64,000 bases of DNA from contig NZ_SJNZ01000008.1 of NCBI RefSeq assembly GCF_004331155.1, positions 1-64,000 on the forward strand, in the 5' to 3' direction. The position numbers and the translations under genes are program-made. The notes under the pieces were generated by a model, which was given only the letters and a program-made list of their open reading frames with translations, was not told the DNA's origin and searched no databases. Below, one piece after another: positions 38,113 through 47,902 of this stretch (position 1 is the first letter of the stretch; each line of letters begins with the position of its first letter). Source of the stretch: Acinetobacter terrestris. Its GTDB lineage: Bacteria > Pseudomonadota > Gammaproteobacteria > Pseudomonadales > Moraxellaceae.

Positions 38113-38127
38113 TGGCACAAAGATTGA
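38113..38127 (+). promoter_or_regulatory. Possible sigma-54 promoter of second LLM gene
   Basis: TGGCAC (perfect -24 element, 38113-38118), five bases, then TTGA at 38124-38127 where TTGC is expected for -12. Spacing GG to GA is the required ten bases. It lies 42 bases ahead of the start codon. The -12 mismatch lowers confidence. The rest of 37904-38160 is AT-rich with no gene. Confidence 0.4.
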
Positions 38128-38169
38128 GTTATATATTTTGAATATTATTAAAATCCAGAGGATATAACA

Positions 38170-39531
38170 ATGTCAAAACGTCAAATTAAACTCGGTGCTT
38201 TTATTCCTGCGACCGCTCAACATGCTGCTGGCTGGCGTCATCCTGAATCACGCCCTCAGGACCACTTGAATCTTGATTACATTATCGAGCTGGCAAAAAC
38301 CGCAGAGAAAGGTTTATTCGATGCTTACTTTTTAGCAGATGGCCTATCCGTCCGTTGGGGTTCGGCAATTGAAGGTGAATTGGGTTTAGGAGATAAAGGT
38401 GTCGGTTTTGAACCTGTGACCTTGTTTGCTGCACTGTCTGCAGTGACCAAAAATCTGGGCTTTATTGCTACAGCATCGACTACTTATGAAGACCCGTACC
38501 TATTGGCACGTAAATTCGCTTCGCTGGATCATATTTCGAAAGGTCGTGCAGCATGGAATGTCGTGACAACCGCATCCCCAGACACTGCTAGCAATTTTGG
38601 TTTAACCCAACATCCTGACCCGAAAACACGTTATGAACGTGCCGATGAATTTATTGAAGTAACCCAAAAGCTTTGGGATTCCTGGGAAGATGATGCCTTT
38701 ATTTATAACAAGGAAAGTGGTCAATTTTTCCATGCCGATAAAATTCACGAGCCTAAACATAAGGGCAAATATTTTAGCGTCCAGGGGCCACTAAACGTCT
38801 CTCGCCCACCGCAAGGTTATCCTGTGATTGTGCAAGCGGGACAATCTGAAGATGGCCGAGAACTTGCGGGTAAATATGCTGAAGTCATCTTTACTGCGCA
38901 ACAAAACCTGGCCGATGCACAGGAATTTTACCGCGATGTCAAAAGCCGTCTGGTCAAATATGGTCGCCAGCCAGATGACCTGAAAATCATGCCAGGTGTA
39001 TCCATTTTTGTGGCAAAAACCGAACAGGAAGCGCAAGAAAAATACCAATTACTGAATAGCCTGATTCATCCAAAAGTTGGTTTAAGTTTACTGTCAGGTC
39101 TATCGGGTGGGATTAATTTAGAAAAATATGATTTAGATGCGCCATTCCCGAAACTTGAAGATGCCGATATTAATTTCTCAAGCCGTCAGCAAATGATGAT
39201 TGATATTGCGCGTAAACATAATTTTACTATTCGCCAGCTGTATGAATATATCGCCAGCGCACGTGGTCACTGGACCTTGATTGGTACGCCTGAACAAGTG
39301 GTCGATGAGCTACAAAACTGGTTTGAAAATGAAGGCGCGGATGGCTTTAACATTCTGCCGCCAACTACCCCTGCCGGCCTGAATGACTTTGTTGATTTTA
39401 TTGTGCCTGAGCTACAACGCCGCGGCCTGTTCCGTACCGAATATGAAGGCTCAAGCTTACGTGAAAACTTAGGACTGAAACGTCCTGAAAACCAGTATGT
39501 TTTGGCACGTCAAGAAGTAAAAGCCTCTTAA
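38170..39531 (+). CDS. LLM-class FMN-dependent monooxygenase, DszA/NtaA type (copy 2)
   Basis: 453 residues; aligns with the gene at 36492 along its whole length with most residues identical (for example RPQDHLNLDYIIELAKTAEK against RPQDHLSIDYVIELAKTAEK). The largest difference is the insertion/deletion at about 65-75 (WGSAIEGELGLGDKG against WSHGASKNKQSIGYSDKV), a loop that may touch substrate. Clear tandem duplication with divergence, kept intact. GAGGA lies before the ATG. Confidence 0.9.
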   Translation: MSKRQIKLGAFIPATAQHAAGWRHPESRPQDHLNLDYIIELAKTAEKGLFDAYFLADGLSVRWGSAIEGELGLGDKGVGFEPVTLFAALSAVTKNLGFIATASTTYEDPYLLARKFASLDHISKGRAAWNVVTTASPDTASNFGLTQHPDPKTRYERADEFIEVTQKLWDSWEDDAFIYNKESGQFFHADKIHEPKHKGKYFSVQGPLNVSRPPQGYPVIVQAGQSEDGRELAGKYAEVIFTAQQNLADAQEFYRDVKSRLVKYGRQPDDLKIMPGVSIFVAKTEQEAQEKYQLLNSLIHPKVGLSLLSGLSGGINLEKYDLDAPFPKLEDADINFSSRQQMMIDIARKHNFTIRQLYEYIASARGHWTLIGTPEQVVDELQNWFENEGADGFNILPPTTPAGLNDFVDFIVPELQRRGLFRTEYEGSSLRENLGLKRPENQYVLARQEVKAS

Positions 39532-39546
39532 GTTAAAACCTGTTGA

Positions 39547-39573
39547 ATCTCCCTCATTGGTGGGGGATTTTTT
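39547..39573 (+). terminator. Terminator after second LLM gene
   Basis: ATCTCCC (39547-39553) with GGGGGAT (39562-39568), one GU pair, then TTTTTT. Confidence 0.8.
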
Positions 39574-39599
39574 ATGCCTGATTATTTTTAAATAGCTAT

Positions 39600-39621
39600 C
39601 AAAAAACCCGCTTGACGCAGG
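39600..39621 (-). terminator. Terminator after ssuB (minus strand)
   Basis: On the minus strand CCTGC pairs with GCGGG (one GU) around a five-base loop, followed by U6 from 39606 down. Confidence 0.65.
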
Positions 39622-39646
39622 CTTTTGGATCGAATATAGAACGTGA

Positions 39647-40468
39647 CTACCAGGCAAACTGGTAATCGGAAAACTTTGCTGGCTTACTGTGAAATTGATC
39701 TTTGAATGGGTCACTAAAATCGAGCAAAATATCATTTTTAATATTGTGCAAACGCACATCTTCACGTTTACGCGGATGCGCAACCGGTACATCCACAATG
39801 CGTTTAATTCGACCTGGATGTGGCTGCATCACCACCACGCGATCCCCTAAATATACTGCTTCTTCAACGTCATGGGTCACAATCACCATGGTGATTTTTT
39901 CTGCTTGCCAAATCCGCTGCAATTCATCTTGCAGGTTTTGACGGGTTAAGGCATCCAGCGCACCAAAGGGCTCATCCAGAAATAAAATTTCCGGACGATT
40001 GACCAAACTGCGTGCAATCGCCACGCGCTGGTTCATGCCGCCGGAAAGTTGTGACGGATAAGCATCTTTAAACTTGGTCAATTTGACCAGTTCTAAATGC
40101 TCATCAATGATGACATCTTCTTCGGCACGGCTTAAATTGCTTTGATGCAATGCAATGCGAATATTTTCTGTCACACTTAACCACGGAAAAAGACGATGGT
40201 CTTGAAACACAATCCCGCGGTTTAAACTGGTGCCAAAAATCTTTTTGCCATCCACCTGGATCTGGCCTTGATAGCTATTTTCCAGTCCCACCAATAAGCG
40301 TAACAGTGTGGATTTACCACAACCACTGCTACCGACAATACTAATAAATTCACCCGGTTGAATGTCTAAATTAATATCGTCCAGTACAGTTAATGCTTCA
40401 TCATTTTGAGTCGGATAGGTTTTACTGAGTTGCTGAATAGATACATGGCCGGTCTGTTGCTGTGTCAT
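39647..40468 (-). CDS. ssuB: Sulfonate/taurine-type ABC transporter ATP-binding protein
   Basis: 273 residues. Walker A GSSGCGKST (46-54), signature LSGGMNQRVAIARS, Walker B ILFLDEPFGALD and the H-loop VTHDVEEA; SsuB/TauB/NrtD type. It follows the molbindin gene by 37 bases, giving the ssuB-ssuF pair seen in pseudomonads but in reversed order and without adjacent permease or ssuD. It may power one of the permeases encoded at 42236-46640. Confidence 0.85.
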   Translation of the reverse strand: MTQQQTGHVSIQQLSKTYPTQNDEALTVLDDINLDIQPGEFISIVGSSGCGKSTLLRLLVGLENSYQGQIQVDGKKIFGTSLNRGIVFQDHRLFPWLSVTENIRIALHQSNLSRAEEDVIIDEHLELVKLTKFKDAYPSQLSGGMNQRVAIARSLVNRPEILFLDEPFGALDALTRQNLQDELQRIWQAEKITMVIVTHDVEEAVYLGDRVVVMQPHPGRIKRIVDVPVAHPRKREDVRLHNIKNDILLDFSDPFKDQFHSKPAKFSDYQFAW

Positions 40469-40505
40469 ATCTCAATTCTCCTGTAAAGCTTGAGGCAATG
40501 GCGAA

Positions 40506-40721
40506 TTAAAGCTTCGCCAATGACACTTCCGTCGATTTGATCAACACCACCACTTCAGAACCGACTTTTAGATCAAGGTCTTTGACTGAACGGGTACTAA
40601 TAATTGAAGTAAAAAGACCGGCTTTGGTTTCCACATTTATTTCTGAAACAACGTCACCTTGTAATACTTCTTGAATAACGCCTTTAAATTGGTTACGTAC
40701 ATTAACGGCTGTGATTGTCAT
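40506..40721 (-). CDS. ssuF: Molbindin-like TOBE protein, SsuF type
   Basis: 71 residues forming one TOBE/Mop domain (ARNQFKGxI-type start VRNQFKGVIQEVLQGDVVSEI, ending VVLIKSTEVSLAKL). Such proteins bind molybdate or related oxyanions as hexamers. In Pseudomonas putida the last gene of ssuEADCBF encodes such a protein and is needed for growth on sulfonates; the neighbouring ssuB here supports the same assignment. Its exact biochemical role is not settled. Confidence 0.8.
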   Translation of the reverse strand: MTITAVNVRNQFKGVIQEVLQGDVVSEINVETKAGLFTSIISTRSVKDLDLKVGSEVVVLIKSTEVSLAKL

Positions 40722-40945
40722 TATAATTACTCTGTGTTTATGATGTTGTTAATATAAAATACTTTTGGCTGATCATTTATCTCGATTTAATATTTAGTTA
40801 TGCGCGCTTTATTTATCTATTTAACAGATATATTTATCAAAAAGCATTTATGCAGCAAAACAGATAATTAAATATCGTTTTATTATTTATTTTTCGATAT
40901 TAAATATTTCATGATGAGCTGAATTTTTATAATGAAGCAAATCAT

Positions 40946-42043
40946 ATGTCTATATTAACGCATCCTAGCGTCAGTCAGACGGTTCGCTACGAACGCGCAA
41001 GAGCGACCGTCTTTGAAGATCCCCTGTCAAAGGCGCTACTTGAGCGCATTGAACAAATTGCGCCAAGCGATGCCAATGCCTTGATTATTGGCGAAACCGG
41101 TACCGGTAAAGAACTGGTTGCCAGACAAATTCATGCCCTAAGTCACCGTACCAAAGGTCCTTTTATTGCGGTGAATTGCGGTGCTTTAACCGAATCTTTG
41201 GCAGAAAGTGAATTATTTGGCCATGAAAAAGGTGCGTTTACCGGTGCAATTCATCAGCGTATTGGCTGGTTTGAAGCCGCACATAATGGCACCTTATTTT
41301 TAGATGAAATTGGTGATTTATCGCTGTCGATGCAGGTGAAATTACTGCGGATTTTACAAGAACGTGAGATTGTTCGGGTCGGCTCGCTCAAGCCGATTCG
41401 GATTAACGTACGTATTATTGCTGCGACCAATGTCGACCTTGAAAAAGCAGTACTGGAAGGTAAATTCCGTGAGGATTTATTTTATCGCCTATATGTCGCT
41501 TTGCTACGTATTCCCAAGCTTTCAGAGCGTCGCGATGACATTTTACCCTTGGCTAAATTCTTTGTGGAACGCTACCAAACGGATCCGCATGCAACGCCGT
41601 TACGCATCAGCCCACTGTCGGTAAAAAAACTATTACAACATCGTTGGCCGGGTAACATCCGTGAACTGGAAAATACCATTCACCATGCAGTTTTGGTCAG
41701 TCAAAATGGGGTGATTGAACCGGACGATATCCGCTTTTCTAACCTGTTACATAGCCGCAGCAAAGGGCAAAATCAGGGCGTACAGCAAAACGATTTGGAG
41801 CCAAGTGCATTGCCGGAAATTTTGGCCAATACCGATGCTGAAAAATTATTACAATCCACCTTTCAGCATTTGTTCCAAGCCTCACAACAATTGCCACAAC
41901 TGAATATCAATGAGTTGATTGAAGAGCAATTTATTCGCAGCGCCTATAGTTACTGCGAATACAATCAGGTGCATACTGCAAGGTTGCTGGGCGTGACCCG
42001 TAATGTGATTCGTACCCGCTTAATGAAATATGCATTATTGTAA
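40946..42043 (+). CDS. sfnR: Sigma-54-dependent activator, SfnR-like
   Basis: 365 residues: a AAA+ domain starts almost at once (Walker A GETGTGKE 49-56, sigma-54 contact loop GAFTGA 96-101, Walker [12 protein letters not shown]), followed by a Fis-type helix-turn-helix at the end (about 330-365, [20 protein letters not shown]). There is no N-terminal receiver or sensor domain, as in SfnR, the activator of dimethylsulfone use in Pseudomonas, so activity is probably set by expression level. Divergent from ssuF-ssuB. Likely targets are the -24/-12 promoter at 52112 and the monooxygenase genes. Confidence 0.88.
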   Translation: MSILTHPSVSQTVRYERARATVFEDPLSKALLERIEQIAPSDANALIIGETGTGKELVARQIHALSHRTKGPFIAVNCGALTESLAESELFGHEKGAFTGAIHQRIGWFEAAHNGTLFLDEIGDLSLSMQVKLLRILQEREIVRVGSLKPIRINVRIIAATNVDLEKAVLEGKFREDLFYRLYVALLRIPKLSERRDDILPLAKFFVERYQTDPHATPLRISPLSVKKLLQHRWPGNIRELENTIHHAVLVSQNGVIEPDDIRFSNLLHSRSKGQNQGVQQNDLEPSALPEILANTDAEKLLQSTFQHLFQASQQLPQLNINELIEEQFIRSAYSYCEYNQVHTARLLGVTRNVIRTRLMKYALL

Positions 42044-42194
42044 CTGGATGAATTTTTAATATAAAAACTCAAAATCAGCCTAAAAAAGCAGATAATCATC
42101 CTTTTAAAATTCCAATTTAAGCGCTATTTAAAATTCAGAAATTATATTAATTTTCACATTTTATACCTATTAATATTTTTATTTTATTAATCAA

Positions 42195-42226
42195 AAAAAA
42201 GCAGTATTTTAATACTGCTTTTTTAA
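42195..42226. terminator. Bidirectional terminator between sfnR and the transport operon
   Basis: GCAGTATT/AATACTGC (42201-42218) flanked by A8 and T6. It closes both sfnR and the nine-gene minus-strand operon. Confidence 0.9.
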
Positions 42227-42235
42227 ATCTTTATA

Positions 42236-43066
42236 TTATTCCGACGGATTACGTTTCCACGCAGTAAAGTATTTTTCCAGTCCAATCAAAATATAGTTAA
42301 ATGATAGACCGACCAGTGTAATCACCAAAATACCGACAAACATTTGCGGAATTTCAAAACTAAATTGTGAATACATAATCAGGTAACCCAGACCGGCTTT
42401 GGCACCGAACATCTCAACCGCAACCAGGGCAAGAATAGAGATCGCCCCTGCCAAACGGATACCCACGAAAATAGTCGGTACAGATGCCGGCAAGATGACT
42501 TTACGAAATAATTGATACGGTTTTAAACCCATGGTACGCGCTGATTTAATCAGCAACGGATCAACGGTTTGTACACCAGTAATGGTATTTAACAGAATCG
42601 GCCAGGTGCACGCATAAACCAGCAAGCTGATTTTAGAAGCTTCACCAATTCCTAAGAATAAAATGAATAATGGCATTAATGCCAGCGCAGTGGTATTACG
42701 AAACAGTTCCAATAATGGATTTAAGGTTTCTGCCACCAGCTTATACCAGCCAATAATGAGACCCAGTGGAATGGCAATCGCTAAGGCCAAAACAAAACCA
42801 ATAATCGAGCGCTGAATACTGGCGCTAAAATGCGTGCCCAATTGCCCGCTTTGATACAGCTGCCATGCTGTATCTAGTACCACAGACAATGGTGGTAAAA
42901 ATGCCGGACTGACTACGCCTAAACGCGGAAGACTTTCCCAAAGTAATAAAAACAGAACAATGGCAATACTGCGTTTAAAAATCGTATTGAGCCAGTTCAG
43001 TTGTAAGCGTGGTTTTGCCGCAGTATAGCTTTGGCGATGCGGAATCGCCTGTTGAGTCGATGACAT
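42236..43066 (-). CDS. ABC transporter permease, SsuC/TauC type
   Basis: 276 residues with about six membrane helices of the binding-protein-dependent inner-membrane component family. The EAA-like loop reads KSARTMGLKPYQLFRKVILPASVPTIFVGIRLAG. Last gene of the operon, 22 bases after the ATPase gene. Probably forms a homodimer with the 43089 ATPase (inference). Confidence 0.88.
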   Translation of the reverse strand: MSSTQQAIPHRQSYTAAKPRLQLNWLNTIFKRSIAIVLFLLLWESLPRLGVVSPAFLPPLSVVLDTAWQLYQSGQLGTHFSASIQRSIIGFVLALAIAIPLGLIIGWYKLVAETLNPLLELFRNTTALALMPLFILFLGIGEASKISLLVYACTWPILLNTITGVQTVDPLLIKSARTMGLKPYQLFRKVILPASVPTIFVGIRLAGAISILALVAVEMFGAKAGLGYLIMYSQFSFEIPQMFVGILVITLVGLSFNYILIGLEKYFTAWKRNPSE

Positions 43067-43088
43067 GATGAATATTCCTCTTATTTAT

Positions 43089-43922
43089 TTATGCGTGAGC
43101 AAGCTGTTTATCTTTTTCGAGTGCCTGCGCCTTAATCACTTCTTCGCTAAGCTGCGACCAAATTTGATGACGAATTTTGCCGTATTCAGCCGTTGAACGG
43201 ATGTCCTCACCTTTGGCTTTCAGGCTGGCTGGAATGTCGATAATTTCCTTAATCCGTCCCGGTCTAGAGGTCATAATTGCCACGCGTTGACTGAGGAAAA
43301 TCGCTTCATCAATACTATGGGTGATGAAAACAATGGTCTTTTTCGAGCTTTGCCAGATTTTCATCAGCTCTTCTTGCAAGGTTTCACGGGTCTGTGCATC
43401 CAGTGCGGCAAACGGCTCATCCATCAATAAAATTTCAGGCTCATACGCCAGGCTGCGCGCAATCGCCACCCGCTGTTTCATCCCACCTGAAAGCTCATTC
43501 GGATAATGCTTTTCAAAACCGGATAGTCCGACCAGTTGCAGATAATACTGGGCTTTTTCACGGCGGGTTTTCTTGTTTACACCTTTGGCCTCTAACCCAA
43601 ATTCAATATTTTCTAAAGCGGTCAGCCATGGATACAGCGCGTATTGCTGAAACACAATGCCGCGATCCAGACCGGGTTGGGTAATTTGCTTGCCGCTGAG
43701 TAGGATTTGTCCCGAAGATGGCTTGGTTAAACCGGCAATCAGATCCAGTAAAGTCGATTTACCGCAACCACTTGGTCCAACAATCGAAACAAATTCTCCT
43801 TGCTGAATATCTAGAGTGACATTTTCAACCGCCACGAATTCAGGTTTGTAATTTTTACTGCTGGGATGATTTTGCGCAGGAAATACCTTACGCACATGAT
43901 CTAAATTTAAGGCACTGGTCAT
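43089..43922 (-). CDS. ABC transporter ATP-binding protein, SsuB/TauB type
   Basis: 277 residues. Walker A GPSGCGKST (49-57), signature LSGGMKQRVAIARS, Walker B ILLMDEPFAALDAQTRE, VFITHSIDEAIF. Nitrate/sulfonate/taurine subfamily, paralogous to the gene at 39647. 20 bases after the lipoprotein binding-protein gene. Confidence 0.9.
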   Translation of the reverse strand: MTSALNLDHVRKVFPAQNHPSSKNYKPEFVAVENVTLDIQQGEFVSIVGPSGCGKSTLLDLIAGLTKPSSGQILLSGKQITQPGLDRGIVFQQYALYPWLTALENIEFGLEAKGVNKKTRREKAQYYLQLVGLSGFEKHYPNELSGGMKQRVAIARSLAYEPEILLMDEPFAALDAQTRETLQEELMKIWQSSKKTIVFITHSIDEAIFLSQRVAIMTSRPGRIKEIIDIPASLKAKGEDIRSTAEYGKIRHQIWSQLSEEVIKAQALEKDKQLAHA

Positions 43923-43942
43923 TGTTATATTCCTTTCTAATC

Positions 43943-44971
43943 TTAATTTTTGAGCGTTGCATAAGGATTGAATTCATTGCTGTAGAGCGTGCTGACATTC
44001 AATTGATTCGGTTTAAGTTTTTGCTCTTGCACCAAGGCATTGACCCATGGCTCGAAGTCTTGAGTTTTTTGTACGCCGCCCAGCGCATGCACACCAGTTC
44101 CCGTGTAATACGGAATCAACACTTTGGTTTCGTTACGCTGACGTTTATCAATAATGTTTTCCATACGCGCCACAATTTGCTCTTTTGGCGTGTTATGCAA
44201 CCACTCTTGCGCACGCGCCACGCCGCTGACAAAGGTTTTTGCGGCATCAGGGTGTTGGGCAATAAAGTCTTTGCGCATTGAATAACTGCCCGCAGTAAAT
44301 GGCCCGTATAACTCAATATCTTTAAACACTGGACGTACGCCACCGGTTTTTAAGGCACGTTTTTCCAAAATTCCGGAAAATACGGCAATATCAATTTGTC
44401 CATTACGCAAGGCTTGCTCGGCACTCACAGGTGGCAGCACAATCAGCTCAACATCACGAATCTCTTTTTCAGTTAAACCATGACGCAACAAATAATCTTT
44501 GACGATAAATTCGTAATGTGCGCCAAAGGCATTCACTGCAACTTTTTTACCCATAAAATCACGTGCGCCACGAATCTTGCTGTTTTCCAGTACATAGAAA
44601 CCTGCATTCATCTCTTCATCACTGCCATAAGAGGCAACTACAGGCACAACATCCAGCCCTGCGGCAATGACTTTCACCACGGCGCCATTAAAGGCTGAAG
44701 CAAAATCGACATCACCAGAAACCAGAGTCAGTAAGTCTTGTGGGCCGCCTTGTACCGTACCGACATAATCCAGTTTGATTTTGCCCAAATAGCCCAAGTC
44801 TTGCGCCAGTTCAGGTAGCGACACTAAACCCGGGTAACTTTGATAACGTAAATAGGTGACTTCTGTCGTGGGATTTTTATCGACCTGCTGCGTGCTACAG
44901 CCTGCAATCACACTTGCACCGATCACTGCAGCCAAGACCGCTTTTTGCCAAAATTCAGGAAGTATTTTCAT
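43943..44971 (-). CDS. ABC transporter substrate-binding lipoprotein, SsuA/TauA type
   Basis: 342 residues. The signal ends in the lipobox VIAGC (Cys25), unusual for a gram-negative binding protein of this family, which is mostly soluble in the periplasm. The NMT1/SsuA-type fold follows (DLLTLVSGDVDFASAFNGAVVKVIAAG, QALRNGQIDIAVFSG). It could hold substrate near the permeases. Substrate unknown; genomic context points to organosulfur compounds. Confidence 0.85.
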   Translation of the reverse strand: MKILPEFWQKAVLAAVIGASVIAGCSTQQVDKNPTTEVTYLRYQSYPGLVSLPELAQDLGYLGKIKLDYVGTVQGGPQDLLTLVSGDVDFASAFNGAVVKVIAAGLDVVPVVASYGSDEEMNAGFYVLENSKIRGARDFMGKKVAVNAFGAHYEFIVKDYLLRHGLTEKEIRDVELIVLPPVSAEQALRNGQIDIAVFSGILEKRALKTGGVRPVFKDIELYGPFTAGSYSMRKDFIAQHPDAAKTFVSGVARAQEWLHNTPKEQIVARMENIIDKRQRNETKVLIPYYTGTGVHALGGVQKTQDFEPWVNALVQEQKLKPNQLNVSTLYSNEFNPYATLKN

Positions 44972-44973
44972 TG

Positions 44974-45795
44974 TTATTTCTCCTGGCTACGCTGCTGCCA
45001 GCGCAGTACTTTTCGTTCTATACGGGCAAGGATGCTGTTTAAAATCACCCCGACAATACCAATGCTCAGCATGCCTAAAATAATCAAGGATACATTGAAC
45101 TGTTCGCGACCACGAATCACCAAATTACCGAGTCCAACCCCATAATTGGCCAATAAAAATTCTGAACCTACGGTTGCCAGCCATGCGAAAATCAAGCCCA
45201 GTTGCAGACCGACAAAAATCTGCGGACTTGCTGCCGGTAAAATCAGTTTGCGGTAGGTATATAGTTTTGGAAATTGATACACTCTTGCGACTTCGCGGTA
45301 TTTCGCGCTAATGCTGCTGACGCCTTCTAAGCTATGTAGCGCCACAGGGTAAAATACAGAAAGACTAATAAATAAGATTTTGGCGCCGTTGCCATATCCT
45401 AAAAAGGTCGAGATCAACGGCAACCATGCAAATAGCGATACTTGGCGTAACACATTAAAGCTGGGCGCAAAAATCCAGCTGACCCAACGCGTGGTACCGA
45501 GTGCAACGCCAAACGCTACACCCAAGCTTGTGCCAATGGCATAACCGGTGAAATTACGGCTTAGACTTGCCACAAAACCTTGCCAGAATTCGGGTTGGCT
45601 AAAGCTTTGAATTGCACCGCTTAACACGGTCAATGGCGATGGAATCAGTTTCGGATCGAGCCACTGTAAAGCTGAAGCGACTGCCCAAAGTACAATAAAG
45701 GCGATCGGTAAAATCAAGGCGTGTAGCACTTTAAGACTTTTTTCAAAGCCTGAATTTACGCTGATTGCTGATTTTTCAAGACTGAGTTCTGACAT
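44974..45795 (-). CDS. ABC transporter permease, SsuC/TauC type
   Basis: 273 residues, about six helices, EAA-like loop around REVARVYQFPKLYTYRKLILPAASPQIFVGLQ. Two bases separate it from the lipoprotein gene and two from the preceding permease gene. It and the 45798 product share the VARVYQF/VAQVYQFSK loop and may form a heterodimer. Confidence 0.88.
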   Translation of the reverse strand: MSELSLEKSAISVNSGFEKSLKVLHALILPIAFIVLWAVASALQWLDPKLIPSPLTVLSGAIQSFSQPEFWQGFVASLSRNFTGYAIGTSLGVAFGVALGTTRWVSWIFAPSFNVLRQVSLFAWLPLISTFLGYGNGAKILFISLSVFYPVALHSLEGVSSISAKYREVARVYQFPKLYTYRKLILPAASPQIFVGLQLGLIFAWLATVGSEFLLANYGVGLGNLVIRGREQFNVSLIILGMLSIGIVGVILNSILARIERKVLRWQQRSQEK

Positions 45796-45797
45796 GA

Positions 45798-46640
45798 TTA
45801 ATCCCCTACTCGCGTTGCGTAAAAACGAGCCAGGCGTTCAAAGGCGGCCAATACGCTGTCCAGAACAAAGCCCGTGATGCCAATTAAAATAATGCCCATG
45901 AAAATAATATCCATCTGCATGAGCTGGCGTCCCCAAACCATCAGAAAGCCAATGCCTTCACTGCTTGCCAGTAATTCCACAAACACCAAAGCCAACCAGG
46001 CTTGCATCACACCTTGGCGCAAACCACTAATGATCGCAGGCAGGCTTGCCGGTAAAATCACTTTGGAAAAAGTCTGGAATTTAGAGAATTGGTAGACTTG
46101 TGCCACTTCAAGCAATCGATTTGGCACTTGTTGAATGCCTTTAAAGGTTGCAATCAATACTGGAGAAATCACAGCAAGTGAGATCGCAACAATCTTCAAG
46201 GCTTCATCAATGCCCAAGAAAATCATTAACAGTGGAATCCAACCGATGATTGGAAATTGAGTGAGTAAATGAATACTTGGCAAGACAAAACGTTGCGCAC
46301 GCTGAGACAATGCAAACCAGATCCCAAGGCTCAAACCAATACTGACACCTAAAGACACACTCCATAAAATACGTTTGGCACTGATCAAAAAGTGAAATTG
46401 CAAATCACCCGACTGCCACAGTTCAACGGTTGTGCTCCACACCAATTGTGGTGCTGGCAAAATCTGTTCCGGCAGCCACTGTTTGAGTGTTGCTACATAC
46501 CACACACCCAGCAACAACACCGGTAGCAGCAGACCACAAGCCAATTGCAAGGTTACTTTTAGGTATTTCTTAAAAAATTCAAATGCACTACGGTAACTTT
46601 GCCACTGTACCGAATGTGCGGTTACATTGGTAAGGCTCAT
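45798..46640 (-). CDS. ABC transporter permease, SsuC/TauC type
   Basis: 280 residues with about six membrane helices and EAA-like loop RLLEVAQVYQFSKFQTFSKVILPASLPAIISGLR. Its start overlaps the stop of the MFS gene by four bases (ATGA), implying translational coupling. Likely partner of the 44974 permease. Confidence 0.88.
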   Translation of the reverse strand: MSLTNVTAHSVQWQSYRSAFEFFKKYLKVTLQLACGLLLPVLLLGVWYVATLKQWLPEQILPAPQLVWSTTVELWQSGDLQFHFLISAKRILWSVSLGVSIGLSLGIWFALSQRAQRFVLPSIHLLTQFPIIGWIPLLMIFLGIDEALKIVAISLAVISPVLIATFKGIQQVPNRLLEVAQVYQFSKFQTFSKVILPASLPAIISGLRQGVMQAWLALVFVELLASSEGIGFLMVWGRQLMQMDIIFMGIILIGITGFVLDSVLAAFERLARFYATRVGD

Positions 46641-47887
46641 GATTCTTGTCCTTCTACTATGTGTTGTGAATCATCAGGTTTTAAAAAAGAGATAAATGCC
46701 TGATCACGAGAGATCACTAAAATCAGTCCAATAAAAGCCAGACCAATCGGGAAAAATAGATTTTGCAAGCCCAGACTGGCGCCAAAGGCTGCCCCTAAAA
46801 AGCCGCCAAACAAGCCGCCTGCCGGCCCAACCAAGGCCAAAATCGGAGAGATTTTTGCCATGGCAGTTTGTTCGCCCACTTTGGCAAAAGACATGAAATT
46901 GGCAATGTGCAACATGCCTAAACCGAGTCCCAACATCAGCGATGCCGGCCACATCCAAAAAGTAATGGGTGTGATGGCTAAAATGAGTAATGCGCTGCTG
47001 ATCAAGCTCAGTCCAATCCAGTAAAACTTGGCATAGCCAATCAGTTCGGCCAAACCACCTAGTGTGAATAAAGAACCGACAAAGACGATCCCTTGTGTGG
47101 TGAGCAGCATCACCGCGACGGATTCAGACAGGGAAAAACTTTGAATGGCGATAACCACAATGAAAAAACCAAAATAATTATTCGCGACACTGCTTAAAAA
47201 CTCTAAGGCGCAAACCATACGCAGCGCTGCATGGGTTTTCAGTAATGCCAGCGGTGCAACTACATCACGCCATTGAAAGCTGGGTGCATTGGCTGCGGTT
47301 TGATGAATCTGCTGAAAACAAAATGGCGCAAAGATTAGTGTTCCCAAAAATAAAAACGCCACCCAGTAAAAGCTGCCGCCATAACCAAAATGCTGGATCA
47401 GCAATACGGTTAAAGCCGGTGCAATCAGGAAAAAACCCATCATGTGTGAACCGCGGAACCAGCCTGCTTTGGCCGGGCCGAGACGTTTTAAATTGCTCAG
47501 AAAAACGGTATTAATTGAGACAAAACGCATCGGTAAAACAAAGCTCACCAATGCCGTCACAATGAGTAAATACCAAGCACTTTCCTGTAGCGGTGTCAGT
47601 GCATATAAAGCTGCACCCATCACACTGCCCAGACTAAAAACTTTTAGGGAACCCAAACGCTGCACCAGAACACCAATGGGCAGCGCCATAAACAAGATAC
47701 CGACACTTTGTGCTGCAGCAATCAATCCAAGCTGAAGCTCTGTCGCTTCAAGTTGCACGGCGTACAATGAAATCAAGATACGGGCAACGCCCACCCCAAG
47801 ACCTGCAATAATTGTCAGCAGCACAAAACTGCCCATGAATTTCGCGGTTAGAGGGGTAGAGACAACATTGCTTTCAATCGGATTCAT
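46637..47887 (-). CDS. MFS transporter
   Basis: About 416 residues with twelve predicted helices (GLGVGVARILISLYAVQLEATELQLGLIAAAQSVG at the start). The ATG at 47887 has AGGA eight bases ahead; the GTG at 47893 is rejected. An MFS gene inside an ABC import operon is unusual: it may export a desulfurised product, or import a substrate. No subfamily recognised. Confidence 0.85.
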   Translation of the reverse strand: MNPIESNVVSTPLTAKFMGSFVLLTIIAGLGVGVARILISLYAVQLEATELQLGLIAAAQSVGILFMALPIGVLVQRLGSLKVFSLGSVMGAALYALTPLQESAWYLLIVTALVSFVLPMRFVSINTVFLSNLKRLGPAKAGWFRGSHMMGFFLIAPALTVLLIQHFGYGGSFYWVAFLFLGTLIFAPFCFQQIHQTAANAPSFQWRDVVAPLALLKTHAALRMVCALEFLSSVANNYFGFFIVVIAIQSFSLSESVAVMLLTTQGIVFVGSLFTLGGLAELIGYAKFYWIGLSLISSALLILAITPITFWMWPASLMLGLGLGMLHIANFMSFAKVGEQTAMAKISPILALVGPAGGLFGGFLGAAFGASLGLQNLFFPIGLAFIGLILVISRDQAFISFLKPDDSQHIVEGQES

Positions 47888-47902
47888 GACCACATTCCTG
47901 AA

